From Halomonas elongata DSM 2581 (GTDB taxonomy: Bacteria > Pseudomonadota > Gammaproteobacteria > Pseudomonadales > Halomonadaceae), in assembly GCF_000196875.2 (NCBI RefSeq), contig NC_014532.2, positions 434,001 through 498,000 of the forward strand: 64,000 bases of DNA. Reading direction: 5' to 3'. Positions 33,406 to 44,421 of the stretch are shown here, piece by piece; within the stretch, counting starts at the first letter, position 1; each line of letters opens with the position of its first letter. The notes beneath the pieces are model-generated. The model was not told where the DNA came from and did not search any database. It saw nothing but the letters and a program-made list of their open reading frames with translations. Made by a program: the position numbers and the translations under genes.

Positions 33406-33795
33406 TCACGACAGGGTCTCGCCCCGCGCGATCAATACCCGTTCCATCAGCTCGTTCCAGCGGTGGCGGGCCATGATGGTGGTCAGGCCCGAGAACAGGG
33501 CCCAGGTCTTGCGTCGCCAGCCCTTGAGTCGCAGGTTGTGGGCCACCAGCAGACGCATCAGCTTGTGATCGTCGAAGTGGCGCCATTCGCTGGCCACGGA
33601 CATCTGCTGGCGGGAGAGCACCGGCGCCAGCTCCAGTCGGAAGACCCATTCCAGCTCCTGCACGCTGAGATCATGACGCTGGATGACCTCGACCATGCGT
33701 GCGTAGTCGGTCTCCTTGGGTTCCCGTTCCAGCCACAGAGGCGCCAGCGCCAGCCATAATTCGCCACGCTCGTCGACGAGGGTCTGGGCATCCAT
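33406..33795 (-). CDS. Uncharacterised 129-residue protein
   Basis: Not confidently recognised; it has the feel of small helical DUF7079-like proteins, but I am unsure. It begins MDAQTLVDERGELWLALAPLWLE and is rich in Trp, Arg and Leu, with no signal peptide and no membrane helix. It lies between the glutathione peroxidase gene and fabV and is divergent from fabV. Codon use is like that of the neighbours, which supports a real gene. Confidence 0.72.
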   Translation of the reverse strand: MDAQTLVDERGELWLALAPLWLEREPKETDYARMVEVIQRHDLSVQELEWVFRLELAPVLSRQQMSVASEWRHFDDHKLMRLLVAHNLRLKGWRRKTWALFSGLTTIMARHRWNELMERVLIARGETLS

Positions 33796-34003
33796 TGGCG
33801 GTCTCCTGCTCGTTTTCGGACATCGGGATCACGCTCATGCTGCCCCAGCCTGCGGCCGCACTCAACAATGTCCGGGCCGGTTCCCCTCCCGCGAGCCGAT
33901 GAGGGCGGACAGTGACGCCCAGTGTCGCTAGAATGTCGCCATTGCAACACAATGTTCCGGACGCCGCCGCGCGGCTCCCTGATATCCAACGAAGAGGTCT
34001 GTC

Positions 34004-35200
34004 GTGATCATCAAGCCCAAGGTACGCGGTTTCATCTGCACCACCACCCATCCCGTCGGTTGCGAGAAGAACGTGCTCGAGCAGATCGAGGCGACCCGGA
34101 CGCGAGGACTGGACAAGAACGCTGGCCCCAAGAAAGTGCTGGTGGTCGGTGCCTCCAGCGGTTACGGCCTGGCGGCACGCGTCACCGCGGCCTTCGGCTA
34201 CGGTGCCGATACCCTGGGCGTGTTCTTCGAGAAGCCGGGCACTGAGAAGAAGCCCGGCACCGCCGGCTGGTACAACTCAGCGGCTTTCGACAAGTTCGCC
34301 AAGGCCGAAGGCCTCTACAGCAAGTCCATCAACGGTGATGCCTTCTCCCACGAAGCGCGCGAGAAGGCCATCGAGCTGATCAAGCAGGATCTCGGCCAGG
34401 TCGACCTGGTGGTCTATTCCCTGGCGTCCCCGGTGCGCAAGCTGCCCGACAGCGGCGAGGTCAAGCGCTCCAGCCTCAAGCCGATCGGCGAGACCTACCG
34501 TGCCACTGCCATCGACACCAACAAGGACGCCATCATCGAGGCCGAGGTCGAGCCGGCCACCGAGCAGGAGATCGCCGATACCATCGATGTGATGGGTGGC
34601 GAGGACTGGGAACTGTGGATCGATGCCCTGGATCGCGCCGGTGTGCTGGCGCCGGGGGCCAGGTCCGTGGCCTTCAGCTACATCGGTACCGAGATCACCT
34701 GGCCAATCTACTGGCATGGCGCCCTGGGGCGCGCCAAGGAAGATCTCGACCGTGCTGCCGGCGAGATCGACAAGCGTCTCGGCCAGCAGGGCGGTGGTGC
34801 CAACGTGGCGGTGCTCAAGTCCGTGGTCACCCAGGCCAGCGCGGCGATTCCGGTGATGCCGCTGTATATCGCCATGGTCTACAAGGTGATGAAGGAACAG
34901 GGGCTCCACGAAGGCACCATCGACCAGCTCAATCGCCTGTTCGGCGAGCGCCTCTACGGTGGCGAGGCCGAGACCGATGATGCGGGGCGCCTGCGCCTCG
35001 ATGACTGGGAGCTGCGCGACGATATCCAGCAGGCCTGCAAGGCGCTGTGGGCGGAGGTCACCACCGATAACCTGTTCGAGATCACCGACTACGCCGGCTA
35101 CAAGCACGACTTCCTGAAGCTCTTCGGCTTCGAGCGGGACGACGTGGACTACGAGGCCGACGTCGATCCGGTGGCGAACTTCGATGTCGTCGAACTCTGA
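34004..35200 (+). CDS. fabV: Enoyl-[acyl-carrier-protein] reductase FabV
   Basis: FabV performs the last reduction of each fatty-acid elongation round and is insensitive to triclosan in the species tested. The 398-residue short-chain-dehydrogenase-type protein starts [23 protein letters not shown], has the cofactor loop [11 protein letters not shown], and the FabV catalytic Y-X8-K in [13 protein letters not shown]. The start is a GTG after GAAGAGGT. No other fatty-acid gene adjoins it. Confidence 0.97.
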   Translation: MIIKPKVRGFICTTTHPVGCEKNVLEQIEATRTRGLDKNAGPKKVLVVGASSGYGLAARVTAAFGYGADTLGVFFEKPGTEKKPGTAGWYNSAAFDKFAKAEGLYSKSINGDAFSHEAREKAIELIKQDLGQVDLVVYSLASPVRKLPDSGEVKRSSLKPIGETYRATAIDTNKDAIIEAEVEPATEQEIADTIDVMGGEDWELWIDALDRAGVLAPGARSVAFSYIGTEITWPIYWHGALGRAKEDLDRAAGEIDKRLGQQGGGANVAVLKSVVTQASAAIPVMPLYIAMVYKVMKEQGLHEGTIDQLNRLFGERLYGGEAETDDAGRLRLDDWELRDDIQQACKALWAEVTTDNLFEITDYAGYKHDFLKLFGFERDDVDYEADVDPVANFDVVEL

Positions 35201-35296
35201 GAGATGCCGCATGAAATCTCGAGTCCTGCCGCGGCTCCACCATGGCTGGCTTGATCTCCCGGTCCAACGCTTTCATCGATACCCTGCGCAACGTCG

Positions 35297-36280
35297 ATGA
35301 TGGGGGCTGATGGCAGGGGCGGGTCGCCTTCCTACGGCCTGACCCGAGACGTGGGGATGGTGGTGCTGCCCGGGTTCTCGATGCTGGCCCAGGCCTGTGC
35401 CACCGAGCCTTTGCACGTGGCCAACCGCCTGGCCGGGCGCACGCTGTATCGCCTGTCGACCTTCGCCGTCGATGAGCGGCCGGTCGCCAGTGCTTCCGGT
35501 CAGGCCTTGCTGCCCCAGGCCGCGGCCGGCGAGTCGGGGACGTCGCTGGACTTGCTGCTGGTGTGCGCGCCGGGCCCGCTGGCGGGCAGCGTTCCCCGGA
35601 CACTGCTCGACTGGTTGCAGCGGCTGGCCGCCGCCCGGGTGGTGCTGGGCGGTATCGGCGGCGGTACCGAGTTGCTGGCGCGAACCGGGGTGCTGGATGG
35701 CTATCGTGCCACCTTGCCCTGGCCGCGCTTCGAGGCCTTCGCCCGGGACTATCCCAGGGTCCGCTTGTCCCAGCAGCTGTTCGAGATCGACCGCGACCGG
35801 CTGACCTGCGGAGGCGGCACCGCCGCCATGGACATGATGATGACCCTGGTCGGCAGCCACCACGGTGACGAGCTGGCCGAGCGTATCTCCGAGCATTTCG
35901 TGCTCGAGCGCATTCGCATGGGCGACGAGCCCCAGCAAGTACCGTTGCGCACGCGGCTCGGTCACGCTCCCCAGAGCCTGGTGGACGCGGTGGCGCTGAT
36001 GGAGTCGAACATCGAGGAACCCCTGACGACCCACGAACTGGCCGAGCACCTCGGCATCTCGCGCCGCCAGCTCGAGCGGCTGTTCAAGAAGTATCTCCAG
36101 GCCGTGCCCAGCCGCTATTACCTCAACCTGCGCCTGCAACAGGCCCGCCGCCTGTTGCGCGAAAGCGATCGTCCCGCCGGCGAGATCGCTCTGCAGACCG
36201 GCTTTTCCTCGGCGGCTCATTTCTCCACCGCCTATCGCAATCACTTCGGCATGACGCCCCGCGAGGAGCGCCTGGGCTAG
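35297..36280 (+). CDS. AraC-family regulator with GlxA/DJ-1-like domain, ArgR-like
   Basis: The 327-residue protein has an N-terminal DJ-1/PfpI-like sensing domain (about 15-200) and a C-terminal AraC double helix-turn-helix (about 225-325) with VALMESNIEEPLTTHELAEHLGISRRQLERLFKKYLQAVPSRYYL. This HTH half closely resembles Pseudomonas aeruginosa ArgR, the AraC-type activator of arginine catabolism. With the AST operon less than 2 kb downstream, it is the most likely regulator of that operon. The other GlxA-type gene between them is an alternative. Confidence 0.87.
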   Translation: MMGADGRGGSPSYGLTRDVGMVVLPGFSMLAQACATEPLHVANRLAGRTLYRLSTFAVDERPVASASGQALLPQAAAGESGTSLDLLLVCAPGPLAGSVPRTLLDWLQRLAAARVVLGGIGGGTELLARTGVLDGYRATLPWPRFEAFARDYPRVRLSQQLFEIDRDRLTCGGGTAAMDMMMTLVGSHHGDELAERISEHFVLERIRMGDEPQQVPLRTRLGHAPQSLVDAVALMESNIEEPLTTHELAEHLGISRRQLERLFKKYLQAVPSRYYLNLRLQQARRLLRESDRPAGEIALQTGFSSAAHFSTAYRNHFGMTPREERLG

Positions 36281-36289
36281 AGGCTCGAC

Positions 36290-36335
36290 GAAAAGTGTCC
36301 GCACTCGGTGATCATGGCCGAAAATGTCCGCTGAT
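36290..36335. repeat. Intergenic repeat copy 2
   Basis: The 22-base block at 36290-36311 differs from the block at 29002-29023 by only two bases. It is followed by GAAAATGTCCGC, which itself echoes the GAAAAGTGTCCGC at the start of the block, giving a short tandem pattern such as is found at some insertion-sequence ends. No transposase is adjacent. Confidence 0.55.
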
Positions 36336-36418
36336 GAGCCGCTTATGGCCTCAGTTCCGCGAAGGGGCGGCGCTATGCTGGCATGACCATCCATTGCTCC
36401 TTGGCGGAGACCATGCCC

Positions 36419-36976
36419 ATGAACACCGCACTACTGATGATCGACGTTCAAGCTTCCTTCCCGGCGCGTGACTACTGGGACGAGGCGCTGGCTGCCCCCT
36501 GGCGCGAGCGGCAACACGCCTTGCTGGCGCTGGCCCGACAAGCTGGAATTCCCCTGGTACGCATCTACCACGAGGAGCCCGGCAGTGCGACGCCCTTCGA
36601 TCCCGAGCATGGCCTGATTCGTCCGCTCGAAGGGTTCGACGAGCCGTCGGCGGCGACCTTCCACAAACGAGCCCACAATGCCTTCACCGACACCGAACTG
36701 GAGCGCTGGCTGCACGATCGGGGCATCGAACGACTGATCATCAGCGGCATTCGCACCGAGCAGTGCTGCGAAACCACCACGCGTATCGCCGCCGACCTCG
36801 GCTTCGAGGTGGACTTCGTCAGCGAAGCGACCCTGACTTTCCCCATGGCCCGGCTTGGCCGGACCTGGTCCGCCGAGGACATTCGCGCCCGTACCGAGCT
36901 GGTGCTGGAAGGGCGCTTTGCCCGCATCGTCGATGTCGCCGAACTGGCAAGCGAATGGGGCACGCATGCCGCTTGA
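36419..36976 (+). CDS. Isochorismatase-family cysteine hydrolase
   Basis: A 185-residue hydrolase acting on amides or similar bonds. The catalytic triad is visible: Asp in LLMIDVQ (D9), Lys in TFHKRAHNAF and Cys in IRTEQCCETT. I start at the second ATG of MPMNT because GGCGGAGA is then eight bases upstream. It overlaps the next GlxA-type regulator gene by 11 bases, a pairing seen often and suggesting that the regulator controls it. The substrate is unknown. Confidence 0.9.
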   Translation: MNTALLMIDVQASFPARDYWDEALAAPWRERQHALLALARQAGIPLVRIYHEEPGSATPFDPEHGLIRPLEGFDEPSAATFHKRAHNAFTDTELERWLHDRGIERLIISGIRTEQCCETTTRIAADLGFEVDFVSEATLTFPMARLGRTWSAEDIRARTELVLEGRFARIVDVAELASEWGTHAA

Positions 36977-37943
36977 GGTGGCGCCGTCTCCGACGGTCGG
37001 GGTGCTGATGCTCCCCGGCCAGGTCCCGCTCGACCTGGTGGGGCCGCTGCAAGTGCTGCATAGCGCGCAGCGCATGCACGAGGACCTGACGATTCGCTAC
37101 TTCGGCCCCAGCGAGACGCTCGACTGGCTGGGACCACTGGCGCTGAGCGGCATCGAGCCCCTGCCACGGGCGTCGCAGGACTGGGATCTGCTGCTGGTGC
37201 CCGGACAGTATCGGCAGGGCATCGATCCGAGCCGTCAGCCGCTTGCCGTCGAATGGCTGCGCGAGCATGCGCCGGCGGCCCGCACGGTCATGGGGATCTG
37301 CTCGGGTTCGTTGCTGTTGGCCGAGGCTGGCCTGCTGGACGGTCGTCGCTGTACCACCCATCACACCCTGCTGGCGCAGCTGGAAACCCTGGCGCCGGGG
37401 GCTCGTGTTCAGGGCGACTGTATCTTCATTGAGGATGGCCCCGTCCTCACCAGCGCCGGGATCTCCACGGGCATCGACACCATGCTGCACTGGCTGACGC
37501 GACGCTTCGGTCACCGGCTGACGCTGGCGGTGGCCCGGGAGATGGTGCTTTACCTGCGCCGCAGCGGCCATGAGCCGCAACTGGCCGGTTGGCTGGAAGG
37601 GCGCAATCATGTCGACGAGCGTATCCACCGCTTGCAGGATGCCCTGAGCGCTCGTCTGGGAGAAAGGTGGTCAATGGCCGACATGGCGCGAGCGGCGATA
37701 ATGAGTGAACGTCACCTGCGACGTCGCTTCCCCGCGGTCGCCGGCATGTCGCCGCATGATTACCTGCTGCGTTTGCGTCTGCAACTCGCCCGACAATTGA
37801 TGGACGAGACGCCCTGGAGCCTGGCACGTATTGCCGAAGAAGTCGGTCTTGGCGACGACCGGCAGCTCAGGCGTGCCTGGCGCCGTTTCGAAACCGGTTC
37901 ACCCCGAGCATGGCGCGAGCGCCGGGAGTCAGGCTCGTCCTGA
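36966..37943 (+). CDS. GlxA-family AraC-type transcription regulator
   Basis: 325 residues: an N-terminal DJ-1/PfpI domain with MGICSGSLLLAEAGLLDGRRCTTHH, including the nucleophile-elbow cysteine, and a C-terminal AraC HTH domain ending RIAEEVGLGDDRQLRRAWRRF. It differs clearly from the ArgR-like gene upstream. The ATG lies inside the end of the cysteine hydrolase gene, so they are co-translated. It probably controls that hydrolase; a role at the AST promoter is possible. Confidence 0.9.
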   Translation: MPLEVAPSPTVGVLMLPGQVPLDLVGPLQVLHSAQRMHEDLTIRYFGPSETLDWLGPLALSGIEPLPRASQDWDLLLVPGQYRQGIDPSRQPLAVEWLREHAPAARTVMGICSGSLLLAEAGLLDGRRCTTHHTLLAQLETLAPGARVQGDCIFIEDGPVLTSAGISTGIDTMLHWLTRRFGHRLTLAVAREMVLYLRRSGHEPQLAGWLEGRNHVDERIHRLQDALSARLGERWSMADMARAAIMSERHLRRRFPAVAGMSPHDYLLRLRLQLARQLMDETPWSLARIAEEVGLGDDRQLRRAWRRFETGSPRAWRERRESGSS

Positions 37944-37948
37944 CCCGC

Positions 37949-38016
37949 TTCGCTGCCTTCTTTCACAATTCGCCGTCCCATTGCTGAAAGCCGCTTCGGT
38001 TTGCGCTCCCTATACT
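37949..38016 (+). promoter_or_regulatory. Possible AST operon promoter with 20-bp-spaced direct repeats
   Basis: TTCGCTGCCT (37949) and TTCGCCGTCC (37969) form a direct repeat with a 20-bp period, upstream of TATACT at 38011-38016. No good -35 lies 17 bp before TATACT. Direct repeats two helical turns apart, just upstream of a promoter lacking a -35, suit an AraC-type activator such as the ArgR-like protein. This is inference from spacing only. Confidence 0.4.
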
Positions 38017-38042
38017 CGAATGCATCGACTCGAAAACGATGA

Positions 38043-39296
<1,254 letters not shown>

Positions 39297-39343
39297 GTCG
39301 CGTCCCCGCCATGCCGGAAGCCGAATCACGTGGAGGCCATGAC

Positions 39344-40414
39344 ATGCTGGTGGTACGTCCCGCCCGGCCGGCGGATCTGCCGGCCCTGGAGCGGTTGGCG
39401 GGCAGCGCCACGCCGCGCCTGACCAACCTGCCGGCGCACCGCGACCGACTGGAGGAGCGTCTGGCGCGCTCCCAACGGGCCTTCGAGGCCGAGGTGGAGT
39501 TTCCCGGCGACGAGCACTATACCTTCGTGCTCGAGGACCTGGAGCGGGGCGAGGCGGTAGGCACCGCCACCATCCGCGCCCAGGCCGGCGCCCGGGAGGC
39601 CTACTACACCTATCGTCAGGAGACGCTGATCCACGCCTCGCAGCAGCTCGACGTGCGCCGCGAGGTACAGACCCTATCGCTCTCCCACGAGGTCTCCGAA
39701 GCGAGCCTGCTGTGCGCCTATTCGCTCGACGCGCATTATCGGGGCACCAGCGCCGAGAGCCTGCTGCGCCGCGCTCGGCTGATGTTCATTGCCCAGTACC
39801 CGGAACGTTTCGCCGAGATCCTGGCGATGGCCTTCCCCGGCTATCTGGACGACGAGCAGCAGTCGCCGTTCTGGAACAGCGTGGGGCGGCATTTCTTCGT
39901 CCGCGACTTCCAGGACATCAACTATATCGCCGGGGTGCGCTCGAAGAGCTTCATCGCCGAGGTGATGCCGCAGTTCCCGCTTTATCAGGCGCTGCTCACA
40001 CCCCAGGCGCGGGCCGCGGTGGGGCGTGAGCACCCGGAACACGAATCGGCCATGAGCGAGATGCTGGCCGAGGGTTTCCTGCGCTCGCGGCATGTCGACA
40101 TCTTCGATGCCGGGCCGGTGATCAAGGGTGAGCGCGAGCGGCTCGAGAGCTTCCGCCATGCCGCCTGGCATCCGGTGCGCATTCGGCCGGCCCATTCGTT
40201 GCCGGATGCCGAACCGGCCATGGTCGCCAATCAGCGTCTCGGCGATTTTCGTTGTGTGGTGGCGCGCTATGCCCTGTCGCCCACTGGCCAGCTGATGCTG
40301 TCGCCGGAACACGCCGAGCTGCTCGGCGTCGAGGAAGGCCGCGCCGTGCTTGCCGCGCCGCTGGCGCTCGCCGGTGCCGAGCATGATCCGGGTTACGACG
40401 AGGGAGAGTTGTAA
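39344..40414 (+). CDS. aruF: Arginine/ornithine N-succinyltransferase, alpha subunit
   Basis: AruF forms the alpha half of arginine succinyltransferase, the first step of the AST pathway: arginine plus succinyl-CoA to N2-succinylarginine. The ATG is chosen because GGAGG lies seven bases upstream and the product then starts MLVVRPARPADLPALERLA, as in the family. It contains SLLCAYSLDAHYRGTSAESLLRRARLMFIAQYPERF and FFVRDFQDINYIAG. The next gene is its paralogue AruG; they overlap as TAATG. Confidence 0.94.
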   Translation: MLVVRPARPADLPALERLAGSATPRLTNLPAHRDRLEERLARSQRAFEAEVEFPGDEHYTFVLEDLERGEAVGTATIRAQAGAREAYYTYRQETLIHASQQLDVRREVQTLSLSHEVSEASLLCAYSLDAHYRGTSAESLLRRARLMFIAQYPERFAEILAMAFPGYLDDEQQSPFWNSVGRHFFVRDFQDINYIAGVRSKSFIAEVMPQFPLYQALLTPQARAAVGREHPEHESAMSEMLAEGFLRSRHVDIFDAGPVIKGERERLESFRHAAWHPVRIRPAHSLPDAEPAMVANQRLGDFRCVVARYALSPTGQLMLSPEHAELLGVEEGRAVLAAPLALAGAEHDPGYDEGEL

Positions 40415-41460
40415 TGCGCATCCGACCGATTGCCGAGTCCGACCTGGACGAACTGCGGGTACTGGCCCGCGAAACGGGGGTGGGGTTCACCTCGCTGCCT
40501 GATAACGAGCCCTTCCTGGCCGCCAAGATCGCTTCGGCGGTGAGCGCCTTCAATGGCGAGACGCCGGAAGACAAGCGCCTTTACTTCTTCGTGCTCGAGG
40601 ACGAGGTCGAGGGGCGTCTCGCCGGCTGTTGCGCCATCGAAAGCCAGGTGGGACGCGAGATTCCCTTCTACCATTACCGCGTCGGCACCCTGGCGCATTC
40701 CTCGGTACAGCTCGACCTGCACCGCACCATCGATACCCTGTTTTTGAGCTCGGATCACACCGGCGACGCCGAAGTGGCCTCGCTGTTCCTGCGCTCCGAG
40801 TATCGTGGTTCCGATCGTCGCCACGAGCGCAATGGCGCGCTGCTGTCGATGATGCGCTGGCTGTTCATGGCCGAATTCCGTGACGGCTTCCCCGACAAGG
40901 TGCTGGCGGAGATGCGCGGCCTGTTCGACGAATCGGGCAGGAGTCCCTTCTGGGAGTGCCTGGGCAGCCACTTCTTCCCCATGGATTTCAACGAGGCCGA
41001 CCGGCTCACCGGGCTGGGCCAGAAGAGCTTCATCGGCGAGTTGATGCCCAAGTTCCCGATCTACACGCCCTTTCTCTCCGAAGAAGCGCGCGCCTGCATC
41101 GGCCAGGTGCACGAGCACACTCGTCCGGCGCTGGCGATGCTCAAGAAGGAGGGACTGCGCTGGGAAGGCTTCATCGACATCTTCGATGGCGGTCCCACCG
41201 TGGAAGCCTATATCGACGACGTGCGCGGCGTGCGCCTGTCGCGGACCTGCCGGGTCGAGGTCAAGGCCGGTGAGCTGGAGCAGACACCGCGTCCGCGCTG
41301 GTTGGCCTCCAACACCGTAATGGCCGACTTCCGCGCGGCCTGGGTGGGACGTGGTCCCGACGATGAAGGCGTGCTGACCCTGAGCGAGGCCGAGGCCGAG
41401 CGACTCGAGGTCGGCGCGGGCGACACCCTGCGCATTCTGGATACCGACGAGGAGACATGA
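40414..41460 (+). CDS. aruG: Arginine N-succinyltransferase, beta subunit
   Basis: The second subunit of the heteromeric succinyltransferase, of the AstA family. The 348 residues align with AruF throughout: MRIRPIAESDLDEL, PEDKRLYFFVLEDE, ATESQ-like IESQVGREIPFYHYR, SLFLRSEYRGSDRRHERNGALLSMMRWLF and FFPMDFNEADRLTGLGQKSFIGELMP. Most enteric bacteria have a single AstA; two adjacent subunits is the Pseudomonas-type arrangement. Its start and stop both overlap neighbours. Confidence 0.95.
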   Translation: MRIRPIAESDLDELRVLARETGVGFTSLPDNEPFLAAKIASAVSAFNGETPEDKRLYFFVLEDEVEGRLAGCCAIESQVGREIPFYHYRVGTLAHSSVQLDLHRTIDTLFLSSDHTGDAEVASLFLRSEYRGSDRRHERNGALLSMMRWLFMAEFRDGFPDKVLAEMRGLFDESGRSPFWECLGSHFFPMDFNEADRLTGLGQKSFIGELMPKFPIYTPFLSEEARACIGQVHEHTRPALAMLKKEGLRWEGFIDIFDGGPTVEAYIDDVRGVRLSRTCRVEVKAGELEQTPRPRWLASNTVMADFRAAWVGRGPDDEGVLTLSEAEAERLEVGAGDTLRILDTDEET

Positions 41461-42929
41461 TGAAGGCGACGCAACAGCTACTGATCGGCGGCCATTGGCA
41501 GTCCGGCGAGGCCGAAGAATTCGCCAAGCATGATCCCGTTGGCGGCGAGGCGCTGTGGTCCGGTGGCGCCGCCAGCGAGGCCCAGGTGGGGGCCGCCGTG
41601 GAGGCCGCCCGCGCTGCCATGCCGGCCTGGGCGCGCACGCCCCTGGAACAGCGCAAGGCCCTGGTGGAGCGTTTCCGCGAAGTGCTGGAAACCCATCGCG
41701 AAGCGCTGGCCACGGCCATTGCCCATGAGACCGGCAAGCCGTTGTGGGAAGCGCGCACCGAGGTTGGCGCCATGATCGGCAAGGTGGCGATCTCGATTCG
41801 CGCCCAGCAGGAGCGTGCCGGCGAGCGCGAGCGTGATCTGGGCGATGCCCGGGCGGTGCTGCGCCATCGTCCGCATGGCGTGATGGCGGTGTTCGGCCCC
41901 TACAATTTCCCGGGGCACCTGCCCAACGGGCATATCGTGCCGGCGTTGCTGGCCGGCAACAGCGTGGTCTTCAAGCCCAGCGAGCAGACGCCGCTGACCG
42001 CCGATCTGACCCTGCAGTGCTGGCGCGAGGCCGGTCTGCCGGATGGCGTCATCAACCTGGTGCAGGGGGCGGCGCCGGTGGGGCAGGCGTTGTCCCGGCA
42101 TCCGGGCATCGATGGCCTGCTGTTCACCGGCAGCGCCAAGGTCGGCGGTCTGCTCCAGCGCCAGTTCTCCGAGCAGCTGGGCAAGATCCTGGCCCTGGAG
42201 CTCGGCGGCAACAATCCGTTGGTGGTCAAGGACGTGCCCAACCAGGAGGCGGCCGTACTGACCATCCTGCAGTCGGCCTTCCTGTCCGGTGGCCAGCGCT
42301 GCACCTGCGCACGCCGCTTGATCGTGCCGCGCGGACCGGTGGGCGATCGGCTGCTGGAAGCCCTGAGCGAAGCCATCGCCAAGCTGAGGGTGGCCGGCCA
42401 GTTCGCCGAGCCGGCCGGCTTCTATGGCGGCCTGGCGACCCTGGAAGCGGCCGACGGGCTGCTCGCTGCCCAGGCCGATCTCGAGGAGCGCGGCGGAACG
42501 GTGCTGTCGCGCATGGCGCGCCTGGAGGAGGGCACCAGCCTGCTGTCGCCCGCCCTGGTCGATGTCACCGGCCTGGAGGTGCCCGACGAGGAACACTTCG
42601 GTCCGCTGCTCAAGGTCTATCGCTATGACGACTGGGACGAGGCGCTGCGGCTGGCCAATGATACGCGCTACGGCCTCTCCGCCGGGCTGATCGGCGGCGA
42701 GCGGGCCGACTGGGACGACTTCCTGCTGCGCATTCGCGCCGGCATCGTCAACTGGAATCGCCAGACCACCGGCGCTTCCGGCGACGCTCCCTTCGGCGGG
42801 GTGGGCGACAGCGGTAACCATCGCCCGAGCGCCTATTACGCCGCCGATTACTGCGCCTATCCGGTGGCTTCCATGGAGACCGAGGACCTGCAGCTGCCCG
42901 ATCAACTGCCGCCGGGGGTGAGCCTATGA
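41457..42929 (+). CDS. astD: N-succinylglutamate 5-semialdehyde dehydrogenase
   Basis: AstD oxidises succinylglutamate semialdehyde with NAD. The 490-residue aldehyde dehydrogenase shows [22 protein letters not shown], the glutamate region [13 protein letters not shown] and the catalytic cysteine in [11 protein letters not shown]. The ATG overlaps the aruG stop, and its stop overlaps the astB start, each by four bases. Confidence 0.97.
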   Translation: MMKATQQLLIGGHWQSGEAEEFAKHDPVGGEALWSGGAASEAQVGAAVEAARAAMPAWARTPLEQRKALVERFREVLETHREALATAIAHETGKPLWEARTEVGAMIGKVAISIRAQQERAGERERDLGDARAVLRHRPHGVMAVFGPYNFPGHLPNGHIVPALLAGNSVVFKPSEQTPLTADLTLQCWREAGLPDGVINLVQGAAPVGQALSRHPGIDGLLFTGSAKVGGLLQRQFSEQLGKILALELGGNNPLVVKDVPNQEAAVLTILQSAFLSGGQRCTCARRLIVPRGPVGDRLLEALSEAIAKLRVAGQFAEPAGFYGGLATLEAADGLLAAQADLEERGGTVLSRMARLEEGTSLLSPALVDVTGLEVPDEEHFGPLLKVYRYDDWDEALRLANDTRYGLSAGLIGGERADWDDFLLRIRAGIVNWNRQTTGASGDAPFGGVGDSGNHRPSAYYAADYCAYPVASMETEDLQLPDQLPPGVSL

Positions 42930-44290
42930 CCGATGAACGGCAAGCGGGGCTCGACGTTCGCGAGGTGAACTTCGACGGTCTGGTGGGGCCGACGCACAAC
43001 TACTCGGGGCTGGCGCATGGCAATGTCGCCTCGATGACCCATGAGGGGCTGGTCGCCAATCCGCGCGAAGCGGCCCTCCAGGGGCTCGAAAAGATGAAGT
43101 CGCTGATGGAGGCCGGCTACGCCCAAGGCGTTCTGCCGCCCCAGCAGCGCCCGGACCTGGGTGCCCTGCGCGCCCTGGGATTCGACGGCGACAATGCCCG
43201 GGTGCTGTCCCGGGCCGCCCGCGAGGCGCCGCAGCTGCTGCGCGCGGTGTGTTCGGCCTCCAGCATGTGGACCGCCAATGCGGCCACGGTGACACCAAGC
43301 GTCGATGCCGCCGACGGCCGCGTTCATTTCACCCCGGCCAACCTGCAGTCGAGCTTCCATCGCTATCTGGAACCGGACACCACCGGTCGGGTTCTGGCGT
43401 CGATCTTCGCCGACGAGGCACGTTTCGCGCACCATCCGGCGCTGCCCGCCACGCCGGCCTTCGCCGACGAGGGTGCGGCCAACCACACCCGGCTGTGTGC
43501 TTCACATGGCGAGGCCGGGGTGCATCTCTACGTCTATGGACGCCAGGCCTTCGGTGGCGATGGCGTCGAACCGCGTCGCTATCCGGCGCGGCAGACCCTG
43601 GAGGCCAGCCAGGCGGTGGCGCGTCAGCATGGTCTCAATGAGGCGCAGACGGTGTTCGCCCAGCAGCATCCCGAGGCCATCGATGCCGGCGTCTTCCACA
43701 ATGACGTCATCGCAGTGGGCAACGGCCCCGTGCTGCTCTATCACGAGATGGCCTTCCGCGACGAAGAGGGCACGCTGGAAGCGCTGCGTGCCAGCATGCC
43801 CGAGCCGTTAATTCCGGTGCGGGTGCCGCGCGAGGCGGTCAGCCTCGACGATGCCGTGGCCTCGTACCTGTTCAACTCTCAATTGCTCAGCAATCCTGAC
43901 GGCAGCATGACACTGGTGGTACCCGGCGAGTGCCAGGAGCGCGAGGCGGTGTGGCGCTGCATTCAGGATCACCTGCTGGCCGGCAACAATCCGATCGGCG
44001 AGGTGGTGGTCAAGGACGTCAAGCAGAGCATGCGCAACGGCGGTGGTCCAGCATGCCTGCGCCTGCGCGTGGCGCTCTCGGCCGAGGAGCGCGCCACACT
44101 CTCCGGGCGCGTGCTGCTCGACGAGGCCCTGCATGGCGAGTTGACCGCCTGGGTCGAGCGCCACTACCGGGACCGCTTGGCCCCCGCTGACCTGGCCGAC
44201 CCGCAACTCGCCGAGGAAACCCTCGCCGCCCTGGACGAGCTGACGCGTATCCTGCGTATCGGCAGTGTCTACCCGTTTCAGATGGCATGA
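42926..44290 (+). CDS. astB: N-succinylarginine dihydrolase
   Basis: AstB removes two ammonia molecules and CO2 from succinylarginine to give succinylornithine. The 454-residue protein, a member of the guanidino-modifying superfamily, contains [17 protein letters not shown] near the N-terminus, [23 protein letters not shown] and the catalytic cysteine region [14 protein letters not shown]. It closes the operon, a terminator follows, and astE is absent from the window. Confidence 0.97.
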   Translation: MTDERQAGLDVREVNFDGLVGPTHNYSGLAHGNVASMTHEGLVANPREAALQGLEKMKSLMEAGYAQGVLPPQQRPDLGALRALGFDGDNARVLSRAAREAPQLLRAVCSASSMWTANAATVTPSVDAADGRVHFTPANLQSSFHRYLEPDTTGRVLASIFADEARFAHHPALPATPAFADEGAANHTRLCASHGEAGVHLYVYGRQAFGGDGVEPRRYPARQTLEASQAVARQHGLNEAQTVFAQQHPEAIDAGVFHNDVIAVGNGPVLLYHEMAFRDEEGTLEALRASMPEPLIPVRVPREAVSLDDAVASYLFNSQLLSNPDGSMTLVVPGECQEREAVWRCIQDHLLAGNNPIGEVVVKDVKQSMRNGGGPACLRLRVALSAEERATLSGRVLLDEALHGELTAWVERHYRDRLAPADLADPQLAEETLAALDELTRILRIGSVYPFQMA

Positions 44291-44308
44291 ACCGGTAATG
44301 CCCTCCTT

Positions 44309-44333
44309 GCCCCGCCACACGGCGGGGCTTTTT
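44309..44333 (+). terminator. Rho-independent terminator of the AST operon
   Basis: GCCCCGCC-ACAC-GGCGGGGC is followed by TTTTT. It lies 19 bases after astB and is a clear transcript end. Confidence 0.92.
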
Positions 44334-44421
44334 CGTTTATGCGGGTCTATTCATGCTCGGCGCGGGCGGTGTCTGCGGTTATGCTGGGGCCACACGTCCA
44401 CCATTGCGACAGGAGGTCCTC

